From contig NW_006281100.1 of assembly GCF_000203795.2 (NCBI RefSeq), positions 236,535 to 300,534 of the forward strand: a stretch of 64,000 nucleotides of DNA, given 5' to 3'. Below the pieces are notes generated by a model. That model worked only from the letters and a program-made list of their open reading frames with translations, searched no databases and was not told the origin of the DNA. How positions within the stretch are numbered: position 1 is the stretch's first letter; every line of letters starts with the position of its first letter. The position numbers and the translations under genes were made by a program. Source of the stretch: Batrachochytrium dendrobatidis JAM81. Lineage: Eukaryota; Chytridiomycota; Chytridiomycetes; Rhizophydiales. Positions 44,979-56,700 of the stretch are shown one piece after another.

Positions 44979-46637
44979 ATGATTATTTTTCCAGTAGAAA
45001 TATGGCTTATGATATTAAAATTAACGGATAAAACTACTCTATGGAAGCTTCGTGTGGTTAGTAAACGAATGTATGGTCTGACTGGTATTGCCTTTAAACT
45101 CCAATTTTCTAGCATCATTTTAAAAAACGACACTCTACTCTATGCAGCAGCACAACTTCCAACGCGACCTTCATCGCTACAGTTTACAATGAACCTCACT
45201 GCTGCATGTTTCCAATCGCCAGTGTCGTATACTTTTGTGCCAACACACATTTCCAAATGTGGTAGATTATTGCTGCGTACCTGCGCTGCAATGAAACCAG
45301 TGCCACTTGTAGGATTTCGAGGATTTGGAGCATTGCTGGCTTGCGTGTGCGTTAAGCTTGATCCAGATCATACTCAAAATGCCAGTAATGGTAGTGACAG
45401 AGTCAGATGCATAACCGATTATTATAAAAATATTACTGCATTTCGACCAGCACAATCATCTACTTCTAGTGTTTCATTCCCGCTTACTAGATCACCCATT
45501 TCATCAGATATGGGCACTGTGTCCCATGGTCTATCTGAAATATCGATGACTTCCCCATCTACACCGTTAAACGAATCAACTAGTCCAAATGTTACCATCT
45601 CAACGTCTACTCAGATCGAATCACAGTCCTTGGCTATTGCGCTTCCTTACCAATCTGAATTTAAAAGAATTGCAGCATTTCTTCAAGCAGGATGGTCAAA
45701 TCTAGGCACATTGATTCCAGCCTCTCTTCTTCCAGCTTACAGTACTCTTTTTCGTCACGTCTTTTCAACGTACACCAGTGTGTTTGATCGCCCCAATCTT
45801 AATATGGATTTGAGTTTACAAATGGCATTGTTGTCTCAAACATGGCGAGTCATTGATGTTTTAGCTCCACCTGGTGGTCGAGACGTGAGACTTTGTCGTG
45901 ACGATAGATGCTGTCCATCGGCGCTCTGTGCAACGGTGCAATGCTCGTCATGGGACGTGCAAGTGGATGATTTATGTGACACGTTGGACGAGTTGGGACT
46001 AGAAGAATCAAATATAGCTGGATCCACCGCGGTAAACACTCCCATGACTGCAGTATTGGATGAAACACATGTAAAAACTCAAGCAAGCATACCATCAAAC
46101 GATGGCGAAGATGAGCTTACATCCACACTATCCATTGAATCTGATTCAATATCCAATATAGCTTCAAGTCCATCAACAGCTGCAACTCCACAACTCCAGC
46201 CAGTAGATTTCAATCCTGAAGAGTCAAACCCATGTACACTATCCAATTACATCCATGAGCACAAACTTGCTCCACAGCTGCATATGGATCTCTCCATTAG
46301 CAAGGCTGTATATGTTTCGCGTCGTCCACTATGCAAAAGTACATTGGGCGGACTGGATCTTGTACATTACATGTTTGATCTTACCAACAACTCCATTTTA
46401 ACTCTTGTGTGTTTGGCGCACAATGGACAAGGTGAGCACGATAGTGTTGTAGATATCATGTTGGATGTTACGCCCAAATGGATAGCTGAAGCACCCGTCC
46501 AGAATGGAGGTGGGCTGGATACAGATATCGCGAGATTGTTTGATAGATATCGTGCTGGTGGAAAAAGAAGCTGGACGTCGGGTAGAGACTCGATCAACCA
46601 GCACCAAGCTGAAGAGTTGGACATGGATGCTATATGA
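44979..46637 (+). CDS. F-box-like protein
   Basis: Intronless, about 552 residues. The N-terminus (MIIFPVEIWLMILKL followed by LWKLRVVSKRMY) looks like an F-box, suggesting an SCF ubiquitin-ligase adaptor. The rest is not recognised: a middle part rich in Ser/Thr, a Cys-rich patch (DDRCCPSALCATVQCSSW) and a terminal hydrophobic/acidic part. No leucine-rich, WD or kelch repeats are obvious. Confidence 0.6.
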   Translation: MIIFPVEIWLMILKLTDKTTLWKLRVVSKRMYGLTGIAFKLQFSSIILKNDTLLYAAAQLPTRPSSLQFTMNLTAACFQSPVSYTFVPTHISKCGRLLLRTCAAMKPVPLVGFRGFGALLACVCVKLDPDHTQNASNGSDRVRCITDYYKNITAFRPAQSSTSSVSFPLTRSPISSDMGTVSHGLSEISMTSPSTPLNESTSPNVTISTSTQIESQSLAIALPYQSEFKRIAAFLQAGWSNLGTLIPASLLPAYSTLFRHVFSTYTSVFDRPNLNMDLSLQMALLSQTWRVIDVLAPPGGRDVRLCRDDRCCPSALCATVQCSSWDVQVDDLCDTLDELGLEESNIAGSTAVNTPMTAVLDETHVKTQASIPSNDGEDELTSTLSIESDSISNIASSPSTAATPQLQPVDFNPEESNPCTLSNYIHEHKLAPQLHMDLSISKAVYVSRRPLCKSTLGGLDLVHYMFDLTNNSILTLVCLAHNGQGEHDSVVDIMLDVTPKWIAEAPVQNGGGLDTDIARLFDRYRAGGKRSWTSGRDSINQHQAEELDMDAI

Positions 46638-46920
46638 TTGGGTTTTTGAATGATAATTGTGTTGAAATGTCTTGATCAATAGGATAATCACAGCTAGCGA
46701 CAAAGGGCATGAGAATGGAGAGATGAATGAAAAATTATCAGCAACCACCAGTGTGTATCATGTATTTGAAAAGGTACTTGCGTAGATATCACTAAACCAC
46801 ACTTTTGTGTAGGGTTGGGGTTTAGCGATGCTGTTCCTTGACCATATCGGTAGACTGTGTTAATTTAAATGGAATGAGCATCTATTGCTCGTGTTTCCTA
46901 TACTACGCCAACAATCTGAC
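46638..46920. other. Intergenic stretch with motif copy 2
   Basis: It contains the 30-bp motif CAGCTAGCGACAAAGGGCAT followed by GAGAATGGAG at 46691-46720. Nothing else is supported. Confidence 0.4.
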
Positions 46921-47099
46921 TTATTGACACGGTGTGCTGATCCTCTCGATGAAATACAGAATGTCGTTCATTTGGTCTTGATCTGGTACGATCTTCAACA
47001 TTTCACCTATATAATCTGTGACTAACCTAAGCCAGTCGTAAAATGCTACAATGAATTCACGTTTCCAAAATGCTGCAACAGCTGCTTGTTTGATAGCAT
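46921..47099 (-). CDS. Probable 3'-terminal exon of an unrecognised gene
   Basis: A 58-codon open stretch with protein-like composition: KQAAVAAFWKREFIVAFYDW, then TDYIGEMLKIVPDQDQMNDI and LYFIERISTPC before TAA. A plausible acceptor (TTTTGAAACCATTCAG) precedes it at 47100. I could not find the preceding exon; it would have to lie in or across the start of the UCH gene on the other strand. It has no internal start at its left end, so it is easily missed by ATG-based calling. Family unknown. Confidence 0.4.
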
Positions 47100-47150
47100 C
47101 TGAATGGTTTCAAAACATGATAAAATTGGGTTGTTGGAATACTGATTTTT

Positions 47151-47180
47151 TCCCCGTTCTCATCCCTTTTGTCGCTAGTG
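47151..47180 (-). repeat. Copy 3 of motif CTAGCGACAA
   Basis: Read on the minus strand it is CACTAGCGACAAAAGGGATG then AGAACGGGGA. It lies about 70 bp upstream of the UCHL3-type start codon. Confidence 0.5.
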
Positions 47181-47251
47181 AATTTAGCAGCTTGTATTGG
47201 TAATTACATCTCATTTTCAGTTCATTTTCATTTGACTTGGAATTTACCAAT

Positions 47252-48577
47252 ATGAGCGGCAAATGGATTCCTCTTGAATCAAACCCTGATGTAATGAACA
47301 AGGTAAGATACCAGACAAGTCTCAATAATAAACCCTGACTCGAGCTTTCTAGACATTGGAGCTATGCCTTTGTCTTGAGATGCACTACTAAAATAGGCTA
47401 TACAAAGCCAAAGCAGGTTATGATTGTCGAGCTTGACGCAACACAGAGGTTTGATTATATTCTAACATGTATATAAACCACTTTTGTATTTGCGGCTTAT
47501 GTAGTATTTGGGACTTTTGGGTGTCCATTCATCTCTGCGTTTCTGTGACGTATGGGGATTGGATCCAGATCTGCTCCAGATGATTGCTCGGCCAGTCAAA
47601 GCGGTCGTTCTTTTGTTTCCGATAACCAAAAAGGTGAATAGCTTTTTGTCGAAGTAGCAATTACAAGTTATTTCAAGATCAACCAAGGACACAGTGCGAC
47701 TAATCCTGCTAGCTTATCATATATGAATGCACAAATCTTAGTATGAGGCATTCTGTAAATCTGAAGAGGCAGAGATTATCAGGAGTGGCCAGACAGTCAG
47801 TCCAGATCTATACTTTGTGCGCCAGACGATCCCCAACGCTTGTGGAACCATTGGACTATTGCACGCGTTGATAAATAACAAGGATGTTCTAGATCTGCGT
47901 AAGTATCGGTCCTTTCAATCCATGGTTTAGTTCAAGGTGATCAAGCATTGACACTGCTGAGTTGACTAGGTGATGGGCCGCTTTTTCGCATGCTGGAAAG
48001 AACAATGAACAAGACACCAGATGAGCGTGCAGCAGCATTGGAGGCTGACCAGGACTTGGCTGAGATGCATAAGCTAAGTTCGGTCGATGGTCAGACAGAA
48101 GTAAGTGCTTTTACACTGTATCAAGCATGCATGCATTGTCTATTGAACAATTGTAGTTGATCATATCGAGACTTTAGTGAATAATATTTGTAAACATTGA
48201 CAACAAGGCTCCAAGTGCTGATGATGAAATAGACCTTCATTTTATATGCTTTATCGAAAAAGGCGGCAATGTTTATGAGATGGACGGTACGTTGGATTGA
48301 CAGTAGTTGGTTGAATAGTTCTAATATTCGATCTGCAATGATGAATTTTTAGGTCGTAAACCATTTCCAATCAATCACGGACCAACGACTGGAGATCTAC
48401 TCATGGCAAGTAAACAAGTACAATATATCATTTGACTATTGCCTATATCGTCTGCTCATTATTAGCATGTATTGTTTGTAGGATTCTGTTGCGGTTATAC
48501 AGCGATTCATGAGTCGAGAGCCAGAGCAAGTCAATTTCAGTATTCTGGCACTTGCAGCTTCACAAAATAATGAGTAA
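47252..48577 (+). CDS. UCHL3: UCHL3/Yuh1-type ubiquitin C-terminal hydrolase
   Basis: Cysteine protease of peptidase family C12 that removes small adducts from ubiquitin or NEDD8 C-termini. Exon 1 (47252-47302) MSGKWIPLESNPDVMNK matches human UCHL3. Exon 2 (47505-47633) YLGLLGVHSSLRFCDVWGLD; exon 3 (47769-47898) has the catalytic cysteine in QTIPNACGTIGLLHA with the upstream oxyanion Gln. Later exons supply the crossover loop (TPDERAAALE), the catalytic His in DLHFICF and Asp in MDGRKPFPINHG. Stop at 48575-48577. The length of about 230 residues is normal, and all catalytic residues are present. The first intron (202 nt) is the longest. Confidence 0.94.
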
Positions 48578-48726
48578 ACCCAAATAAACAGTATGTATCC
48601 AATTTTATGTTCATTACAACAATAGCTGGCAGTCCATTACTCTCAAGTGATAAACCAATATTATTTTTAATCCCACAACTAATAACGCATAACTGTGTCC
48701 CATTTTTGCCGCGTGACCAAAATTAC

Positions 48727-48734
48727 TATAAAAG
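48727..48734 (+). promoter_or_regulatory. TATA box of the U5 snRNA gene
   Basis: TATAAAAG about 25-30 bp before the inferred U5 5' end. No other gene starts here, so it most simply serves the snRNA. Confidence 0.55.
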
Positions 48735-48754
48735 CTCTGCATTCCCACACCCTC

Positions 48755-48882
48755 TTTTTACCTCACTTCTCTGAGGCCTTCGCAAAACGTACAACTCTTT
48801 CGCCTTTTACTAAAAAGTTCCGTGTAGGGGGCCTCACATGGAGAATGTCTCCAATTTTTCCCATACCTTGGAGGGTTATCCT
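48755..48882 (+). ncRNA. U5 snRNA: U5 spliceosomal snRNA
   Basis: The invariant loop I CGCCTTTTACT is at 48801-48811, flanked by pairing arms AACTCTTT and AAAAAGTT. An outer stem pairs TGAGGCC (48772-48778) with GGCCTCA (48830-48836). A second short hairpin GGAGA/TCTCC is followed by an Sm site AATTTTT (48853-48859) and a 3' stem-loop (ATACC...GGTTAT). This order is diagnostic of U5, the snRNA that holds exon ends during splicing. End points are approximate. A TATA box lies upstream, suggesting RNA polymerase II transcription. Confidence 0.93.
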
Positions 48883-48998
48883 TTTCTCTCTACCCATTGG
48901 GTTGATGAAGGACTGGTCCCATTCAATCTATAATTAAAAAGAAGAAACTGAAATAAAATTTGTTTTTCTAAAATAGTGTTTATTTCGTAGTGGGGGTG

Positions 48999-49605
48999 TT
49001 AAACAGACGACTTGATGTCCTCGCTCATTTGCAACCGTCTGGAGTGTTTTCTGATGTCGTCCAGCACCTCGTTTGCAGTCAGCTTGGATGTATCTAGTCT
49101 TATGGTCTGTTTGTCGGCTATTGTCAGAATGTTAGATTGTGTCAAGCAAGATCTATAAGAAATGTGGTTACCATAGGTGACTTGAATAAATGGACGAGGA
49201 GTCTTGTCTGAAGTAATAATATCAAATACACATTTAGGATTGCGTGCTAGGTTTCTGTCAGTTCTCAAAATACTTGCCAGTGTCCTAATTCATAATACAT
49301 TCAAACTTAGCCCAGATGCATACATGACAGATTGGAAAACAAAGATCATGTAGTCTGTTATTCCATAATGGGTTCAGGATATAACTAGACTACATCAATG
49401 CATTCAATAGTAGTCTAGCTTCAAAATGAGAGATCAATCTACACAGTTTTGGAAATTGATGGCATGGCTCTGCAGAACTGTAATAATAAAACTATTCCAG
49501 TCTGTGCAACAAAGGATGCTATCAAAAAGTAACTCACCTGGCAGAAGTAGATACTGGACTCAATGGAGCGAAACCAATAACAACCTTGTCAATGAACTTG
49601 AGCAT
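48999..49605 (-). CDS. Probable mitochondrial ribosomal protein mS25
   Basis: The 3' exons encode RNLARNPKCVFDIITSDKTP, RPFIQVTY and, after an intron (about 49173-49120), ADKQTIRLDTSKLTANEVLD and DIRKHSRRL. This matches the thioredoxin-like L51/S25/CI-B8 domain and, most closely from memory, the NP-x-V...TP-x-PF...Y pattern of mS25. A likely first exon starts at 49605 (MLKFIDKVVIGFAPLSP). The middle (49270-49520) could not be joined in one frame with confidence. It would act in the mitoribosome small subunit. Confidence 0.55.
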
Positions 49606-50178
49606 ATGTCTACTTGATACAATAAGATGCTGATCAGTAAAAAATATCAGTTTTGAAAAATTGAATGAATTTTAGCAAAACTATTTTTACTGCTGTCTTC
49701 ACATAAATGAGTGATGGCAAGAACTCCAAAATGCATGAGCCAGTCTCATGAAAACAATTGTTGCATTTGCGAGACATGCAGTTTCTGTTGTCTTGAACTA
49801 AAACGCAAACGTATCTGGTGATTATACAGTGCATGGCTATCCTAAAAGAATATCAGTTTTAAACTAGTTTGATGTTGCGTTTATTAGAGAATTGAAAACA
49901 TCTATTAAAGTAGTCAATTTCTAATAGAAAAACAACAAATATTTAATCATTGCTTGTTCCAAAGCAAAATAAGGCTGCAAAATAAATTTAAGCGATCCAT
50001 TTCATATGAATACGGCTGTAATTACATATCGATTGCCAAATCTACTCTCCTAGCATATAAATTCACTCAACTCCAACTACTATACTGCCGATGCAGTAAA
50101 AATCCATCTCATTTACCAACATGGATAAAAAAAAGAGTGCAAAGTAGAGTTGAAAGGCTAGGTCGAGTTGGTACAGAA
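49606..50178. other. Intergenic stretch with repeat copy C
   Basis: It contains repeat core copy C (49792-49840, shortened), continuing similarity to copy B through about 49930, and the short motif at 49999-50023. No gene seen. Confidence 0.5.
49792..50023 (+). repeat. Dispersed repeat copy C with terminal motif
   Basis: Begins CTTGAACTAAAACGCAAACG and reaches ACAGTGCATGGCTAT by 49840 with an internal deletion. It then continues like copy B (AAACTAGTTTGAT; GAATTGAAAACATCTATT) and ends in the motif TTTCATATGAATACGGCTGT. It is the only copy here linking the core, the distal part and the short motif, so it best shows the element's order. Confidence 0.6.
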
Positions 50179-52397
50179 TTAGTCTAAGCTATCATCCCAA
50201 GTGTATGGCACAGTATTGGTTTCAGCAGAACTTTCAGAATGATCTGCATTTGTAGTAGTATTTCCAGTATTTCCAGAATTTCCAGTGGGTCTTGGAAATA
50301 ATCTGTGCTGTCTTGTAGATCCACCAACCAGATTTGTAGCCAACTCTGACAGGGCAGCAAAAATAGTATTGGCTGTAGACATTCCAGTTTCAGCTGTCGC
50401 ACTTCCTGTAGCGACGTTAGTGGTGTTCGCAGCAGTATCCATTCCAGGGACTGTGTTTGTAGTAGTCCCTGGAGCAGCCCTATTGTCATTTTGAGCAGTA
50501 GTCGCGGTAGAACTAGTGGGTGCTTCAGGATGGCTGGCAGATCTATTGCCGGTGGGAAAAGAATCGCTATTGTCTACTAATGAATACCGGCATACCGGAC
50601 ATGTTCCATTTAGCTTTAGCCAGCTTGTAATGCATAGAGGGTGAAAGACGTGCTTGCATGGTAATTCAATTGTAATCTCATCGTGTTTGTATCCCTCTTG
50701 GCATACACAGCATTCATCCTCGGCTTTAAAATGAAAATCAAATTAGTATTCTAGCACAAGTCATGTTAGTTTGTCCTGGTAAATGTAAAGCAATAACTTA
50801 CGAAATGTAGCCTTATCAAAAGGTTTATGTGGCAAATTTTTAATAATATCATTTGATGCTGCAGGTGGATGATGCGACCTATTGATGAAACAGAAAAATC
50901 CAAATATCAGCTGCCAAATACAATACTAAAATAACGCTGTATTTTTCAAGCATGTTGTCGACTCAACTGCGCATGCTGCTCCATCATTCGTGAGATAAAC
51001 TCCTCGAATGACTGTTGACTATTCAGATAGTCCCCAGAATCACCTCCCATTCCAAATATATCCACAAATATTCTATCAGAAACGATAGGGATAGGGCCAT
51101 TTTGTGCCCCAGGTACTTGAGAATGAAGTTGTCCGGTAATGTGTGCAATTTGCTGGGCCATTCTAATTATAGAAATTTAGGTGATTTCAGGTTTGTGAAT
51201 ACATATCGAGATGGTTAGTATCCAGATCTGATCGAGCTAGATACTACAGATTTAAAATACCTTAAAAACATATCTTGCTCAAGCGGAGTACGTCCTGGAA
51301 CATCACTATCGTGTATATTTAATAAACATAGAATGGTCAGGCAAATCACTACCAAATAGTATAAATTCCAATTCCAAAAAGCATCCAAATCAAAACACTC
51401 ACGCTCTCATTGCTTCTGGAATAGTGCCAAAAAATACACGGCTAGATTGAGCATGTGGCTGCGAATGAGACTGGTCAGATGGATTTCCGTGTATATTACT
51501 GCGAAATAATTCTTCTACTGCTCTTACATGAGCTAAAGATAAATAGTAAATAAAGATGTGTTTGAAAACATACAGGTAAACTTGTTCATGATTTATACCT
51601 TGATGTGATGTACCAAAATTAGAAGTTGCATCAGAGGCGGACTGGTCTGATTGAGATGGAGCTCCAAACAAAGCAGGGTTGGTAAACAGCTCATTTATCG
51701 GAATAGTTTGTGTAAACAAAGTTGATGTGGCTTCAGAATTAGATGTAGATCTGGTGGCATCTGGATGATGGCTACTTGCACGAGGAAACGAAGTCGTAAA
51801 TGTCGCTGACTGAAATCCTTGAGGATTTAATCCCAATTGATCGATCAATGCAGACATTATATTGGCTGGCTGGGTGTCCCTTGCAGTCTCATTTGATGCA
51901 GCATGTGAAGTATTGCCAAATGAAAATATGCTTACAAATGGATTAGACATGTCCTGCATTTCTTGTGTGTTGCTATCTGATGTAATCTGGGCCATTCAAA
52001 GTGGGAGTTCGGCAAGGTCAAGTAAGACATGCAAACGATATTTCAGTTCAATTGCACATAGCCTTCATCCAGACAATGCAGTCATAGCATAAACTGACGA
52101 GTTTAAATGGTACAAAAGTCATTGATACTTCTTACCTCTTCAACAAATTCCGAGTGACAGTTGGAACACTGAGGTGTGAGATCATCCAGGTTTGGTTGCA
52201 TATTTCTCTATTCAGGTTTATCATGAATACATGAATCTAGTTAGGATTACAAGCAGGCTATGGCTCAATAGTAGCCTTTAAAATCTTGGTCAAATTCCAC
52301 TGTAGATATTCCCATCAAACATGCATTCACGATATATTTTAAAGCTCCATATCAATACCTGGCATGAATGACACCAGTACAATGGTTGTGTGTTCAT
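50179..52397 (-). CDS. RNF126/RNF115-like RING-H2 ubiquitin ligase
   Basis: E3 ligase of the RNF126/115 (BCA2) type, which handles mislocalised or endocytosed proteins through an N-terminal zinc ribbon. Exon 1 (start 52397) encodes MNTQPLYWCHSCQ and exon 2 RNMQPNLDDLTPQCSNCHSE, together a ribbon CxxC...CxxC. A disordered Ser/Asn/Gln-rich middle carries FVDIFGMGGDSGDYL. The RING-H2 domain has DECCVCQEGY, LPCKHVFHPLCITSWL and CPVCRYSL. A long Thr/Asn-rich tail ends in TWDDSLD. About eight exons. It is divergent from the RPA-like gene, with a repeat-rich shared upstream region. Confidence 0.87.
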
Positions 52398-52476
52398 GGT
52401 GTTGGCAGTTGGCTTAGATTATTGGCCGGTAAGCTTCGAGTATGCTCAGCACCACGTGGACATGAATTATGAAACT

Positions 52477-52540
52477 GCCAATTTTTGACCAATTTTAGTT
52501 CAATTTTTGACCAATTTTTGACCAATTTCTGCCAATTTTC
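52477..52540 (+). repeat. TTTTTGACCAAT tandem repeats between divergent genes
   Basis: Three to four imperfect copies of CAATTTTTGAC with related CCAATTT(T/C) spacers, 80 bp upstream of the RING ligase start. An 8-bp palindrome CCACGTGG lies next to it at 52452-52459. It could be a shared promoter region; no function is shown. Confidence 0.6.
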
Positions 52541-52791
52541 AAAACATGTCCAAAATATTGTTTGATTTCTGTCAGCTCATCTGCAATCCTATTTATATAT
52601 TCACATGGACAACCAAGACACAATGGTATGCTCAATCATCGCAGCATCTATTCAAGAATCAGTGTATGTATTCATCTAGCAAAGTCTTGCTGTTTTCAAA
52701 ATCCATACATGACTTTGCTTTGATCACTGTCCAATCCCCAATATGCGATTTCCAAGTCCAGTAAAATTAAAACCATTCAAATCTACAATAG

Positions 52792-53680
52792 ACTCAGAGC
52801 CTGCCAAAATTGCAGTCGTCCTACACAAATACCTAACGATGTGCTGTTTATGGCCAAGTTCTTTTGCTGTCATTGTCATAAACACACCGATCTCGTCAAG
52901 AAATATAAGCTCAAGGTCCGTTTGATACCTTGTTCCTCCATGCCAGTATTGGGAATCATCAAATATTGATATTTTAAATTCTAATTCAGACTATTCGCTC
53001 CATGTTTTTTTAAATGGTGCTAGGTTAAAATAGCAACACCAAGTGGTGAATTGATATATACAACTCTACATAATGAAATGGCTGAAAACCTGTTGGGTGT
53101 TACGGCATATAGATACGATCAGGTACAACTGTTTTCTGGACATGATTACATAGTAATGTTTTGCTACCACAAACGATTGATCTGACACTACATATCCCAT
53201 GGAATTAGATTGCTTTTCAACATCCATCAATACATGCATTTGTTGAGCAGCAACTTTCTACCATTCTTGTCAGCATAAAATGGAAGTCTGAAAAACTACC
53301 AGATTCAACAGTTTCAGCTCAAGTACGTAAACATATTCAAATTGATCAAAGCCATTAAAACTCTACATTGCTCAAACTGTTTTTTAAAATCATGGTACTA
53401 CTAAACACAGACCTGGAAAAATAATTACAAGCTGCCAGATTTTTTTAACCCTGTACTGGACTATGCTCCAGTTGTACCATACTTTTGTTTATTCTATAAT
53501 ATTCCTGTAAGTTTCAAAATGTATGCCATTAGATGTGAAAAGCCATGCACAGAAATAAATGGGTTCAACAAGACAAGCAGCTAATTCATGTATTGCAATT
53601 TAGATCATATCAACACAGTAACTAATTTCCATATGGTGCAGGCCGCCGCGTCACGACCAACCAATAAACTTGAAAAGTAG
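52792..53680 (+). CDS. RPA1-C-like zinc-ribbon OB-fold protein (5' end unresolved)
   Basis: The readable exons give a zinc ribbon (ACQNC, then FFCCHCHKHTDLVKKY) followed by an OB-fold segment (VKIATPSGELIYTTLHNEMA, ENLLGVTAYRY, FVEQQLSTILVSIKWK) and a tail. The order resembles the C-terminal DNA-binding domain of RPA1 and its meiotic relative MEIOB, so single-stranded DNA binding is a reasonable guess. Exons: 52792-52917, about 53024-53120, then three more, ending FYNIP-AAASRPTNKLEK with stop 53680. The first exon was not found; candidate ATGs upstream are in a different phase. ARMC9 starts only 31 bp after this stop. Confidence 0.5.
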
Positions 53681-53710
53681 TCCGTTTCAACTGACCCTAA
53701 CTTGCTAGAT

Positions 53711-56700
53711 ATGTTGCTTGAACCTCAATCTGAAACGAGAATAAACCAACTGATATTAGAGGTGCGGCTAGTTTAATGTTTAGCCATCAAGGCTCGAGTT
53801 GGAAATTACATATTTCCTTACTATCATATTTGACATTCCAAACCAATAGTATATACAAAACAATTGACTAATACTTCAATTATTGCAGTACTTGGTATGT
53901 GGAAAATACACAACTACCCTCCAGGCTTTTCAAAACGAGGCTTCCAAGATGTCGTTGCTAGATGTAACAACCACGACATCCACTGGTGCGTCCAAATGGC
54001 TTCAAGATGCACTGGTGAGTTAAATCTTCTCCATCAATGTACTCTATTTGACGGCAAGTGCATGTAGATTAAAAAGATTCAACCTCAATGGTACCTATTG
54101 TTGTTTCAATAATCTTAGGAGCGTTTTGAGACCTTGTTTTCTGCAGGAGACCAGTCTTTGTTCTTTTTGCTATGGGATGAAATGTTTCCATTAAACGAAC
54201 GCATCAATGATTTATTGCTACGACAGCTTGAATTTATGCTTGGAGTTTATTTCGCTGTTTATCCTCTTTTGCCAAATACGCTCAATCCAAAGGTTTGCTA
54301 ACCTTCCTTGCTTGACCAAGACAAATCAACATGGAGTTATACATAATATTGAGTATATACCATTCAATTAATGCGCTTATCTCTGCTAATGTAAAATTCA
54401 TAGGCCTACAAGATTGAATCCACTATGGACGCATTTAAAAAATTTATAGAAACGAGAGGAGCGGACCAAGGTGGAACTTCGCAGTTTCTGCAATATTATG
54501 CTTTACCATACGTTCCAGACCCACAAGGACACCCATCTTTCCAAAATCTGTTTTTGGATACGTGGGCACCAGAGTTGCACAATCGCCTTGTCTCGTTTCT
54601 AAAAACCTCTCTGACTAAAAAGCAAGTTCCTCAACTGGTGAATTTGCTAAATGAGTCGGTATGCCTGTTAACATGAACATTATATATTTTTATTTCTTTT
54701 CCGAGACAATTTTCAAATCGAAACTTTATTAACAATATGATGTTGTCAAAATATAGCATTTAAATCAGCGTGGCCATCCTCGTAAGTATTTACTTTTCTT
54801 TGTAATATTCAAAACATACAGTTGTCCGATTAGTTTTTAAAATTCATTATATAACAATGATTGTTGTTTTTAATTGAACAACACAGCAGTTATGAATATT
54901 TTCTAGTCTACTTTCTATTAAATGTATACACTATTCACAATAGTTTTTGCACAATTTTAAATATATCCAAACCCTAACGCTTTGAATCTGACCAATATAT
55001 ATGTATAATTAGAATGCAACCACAATGTAGACACGCTAAACATGAATATTCAAGAATTGGAAAATTATAGCGAGCATATAAACATAAAATTACGAAACAT
55101 CCAAATGGATTATCAAAGCCTGATTGCCATTACCTCGGATCTAGTGCAAACTCTAGCGTCTAGTATCAGCGGCGAAAAGGTAGTTGATTGACCAGACGAT
55201 AAATTATACAGATGGGTGCTTTAAAAAGCTAATGTGATTATTTATCAACTGCAATGACAAAGATTAAGCCGGCTTATTTATCAGCAATTGTTCAAAAACT
55301 ATCGACCTTTAAAAAAGAAGACCATTCAAATGGTTTGCAACAGTCACATATTAATTCGTTCAAACAAATATCAGAATCAGATAGGCAAGTCTTGGTATTT
55401 GATCTGATATGTTTGAATATTTAGCTACTAATGCAGTTCATCGATAATCAGCCATAGCCCAAGACACAGTCAGTCATCGGGACGTATCCAGCATTCGGCT
55501 ATATACCCAGCGAGGTTAAAAGATACGCAAAGCAATGACCCAAAACTTATTCCTATAGAAAAGCGGCTAGATTATTCTGCCATTCAAAACACTCTGTTAT
55601 CAAACTCTAATGATGCCAATGTACTTCAAAAACAAGCATTCCTTTTACAAGCACTTCGACTCGTACGTTTACCACACATTTTTAATTTCTCACTAAAATA
55701 GATCTCATCATGCTGCATGACATTGTAGCATGATGAGAGTTTAATGGGTGTATTGATTATTTTATACTGATTGCTCATGCGAAATTCCGATTTTAAAACT
55801 TTAGAGGCTATCAAAAAGCCAAAGTTGTGCCAGTCGAAGAGAAGTATTGCATAGTTTTATTGCACATGATCTTTTAGATATACGCAAGGGAAAGGTGTGT
55901 TATTACATCACAATTACGATTTGCTTTTAACAGCATTTTTGGCAAAAACTCAATCACTCATTGCTAACCCACTATACTAGGGAGTGATTGCTGATATTTT
56001 TGGTAGACAGTCATTGATTGTCAAGGAACAGCTAGCTCAGCTAATCAATACTATTGCCACCGATTGGTCTGGACGCGAATATTTATTGCTGAAAAATGGA
56101 CACCTTGTTTCTACGCTTTTGGAAGAAATGAAAAGCAGAGTAGAAGATTCGGAATATCGTCGGAATCTCTTGGGTGCTCTTCAAAAACTATCTCTCCGGT
56201 ACGTCAGACTTTACAATGCAGTAGTGTAGTTATCAATACACAAAGTATATTTGCTATCCAATATACGTTTGTAGTGTTTTGACTTGAACCATTATCTATT
56301 ATTGTGATTTAAATGCAACGATTAGACGAGTTGCACAATCTATCATGAACAAGTCTTGCACAATTGCTTATCTTCAATCTATACTCAAGGATATAGATTC
56401 GCTTTCAGAGTATACTATTGAATATGCAACTGCGCTCATGATGAATCTCTGTTTACGCAAACTCGGAAAACAGCAATGCGCGGCATCCCCAGAACAAACT
56501 CTTTTAGTTCTCAACAGTTTGATTGAGCACGACAACATCCAAGTAAAAACTTATGTAAATGGCACAATATACAGTATATTGTCCGAACCTGCTGTAAAAG
56601 ATCGCGCTCTTGCAATTGGAATGGATGAACAACTGGGGTATCTTCGGGAAATCTCTGAAGAGCAGCTTGTAAAACAAATTGATTTTGTAATTATGAAGCT

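Noticed and set aside
48661..48900. Retrotransposon LTR or protein promoter at the TATA box
   Set aside because: The U5 loop, stem and Sm site explain the segment fully; no partner LTR was seen.
48695..48937. 80-codon open frame
   Set aside because: It overlaps the U5 snRNA: the frame's FAKRTTLSPFTKK part is simply the translated loop I region. No independent protein evidence.
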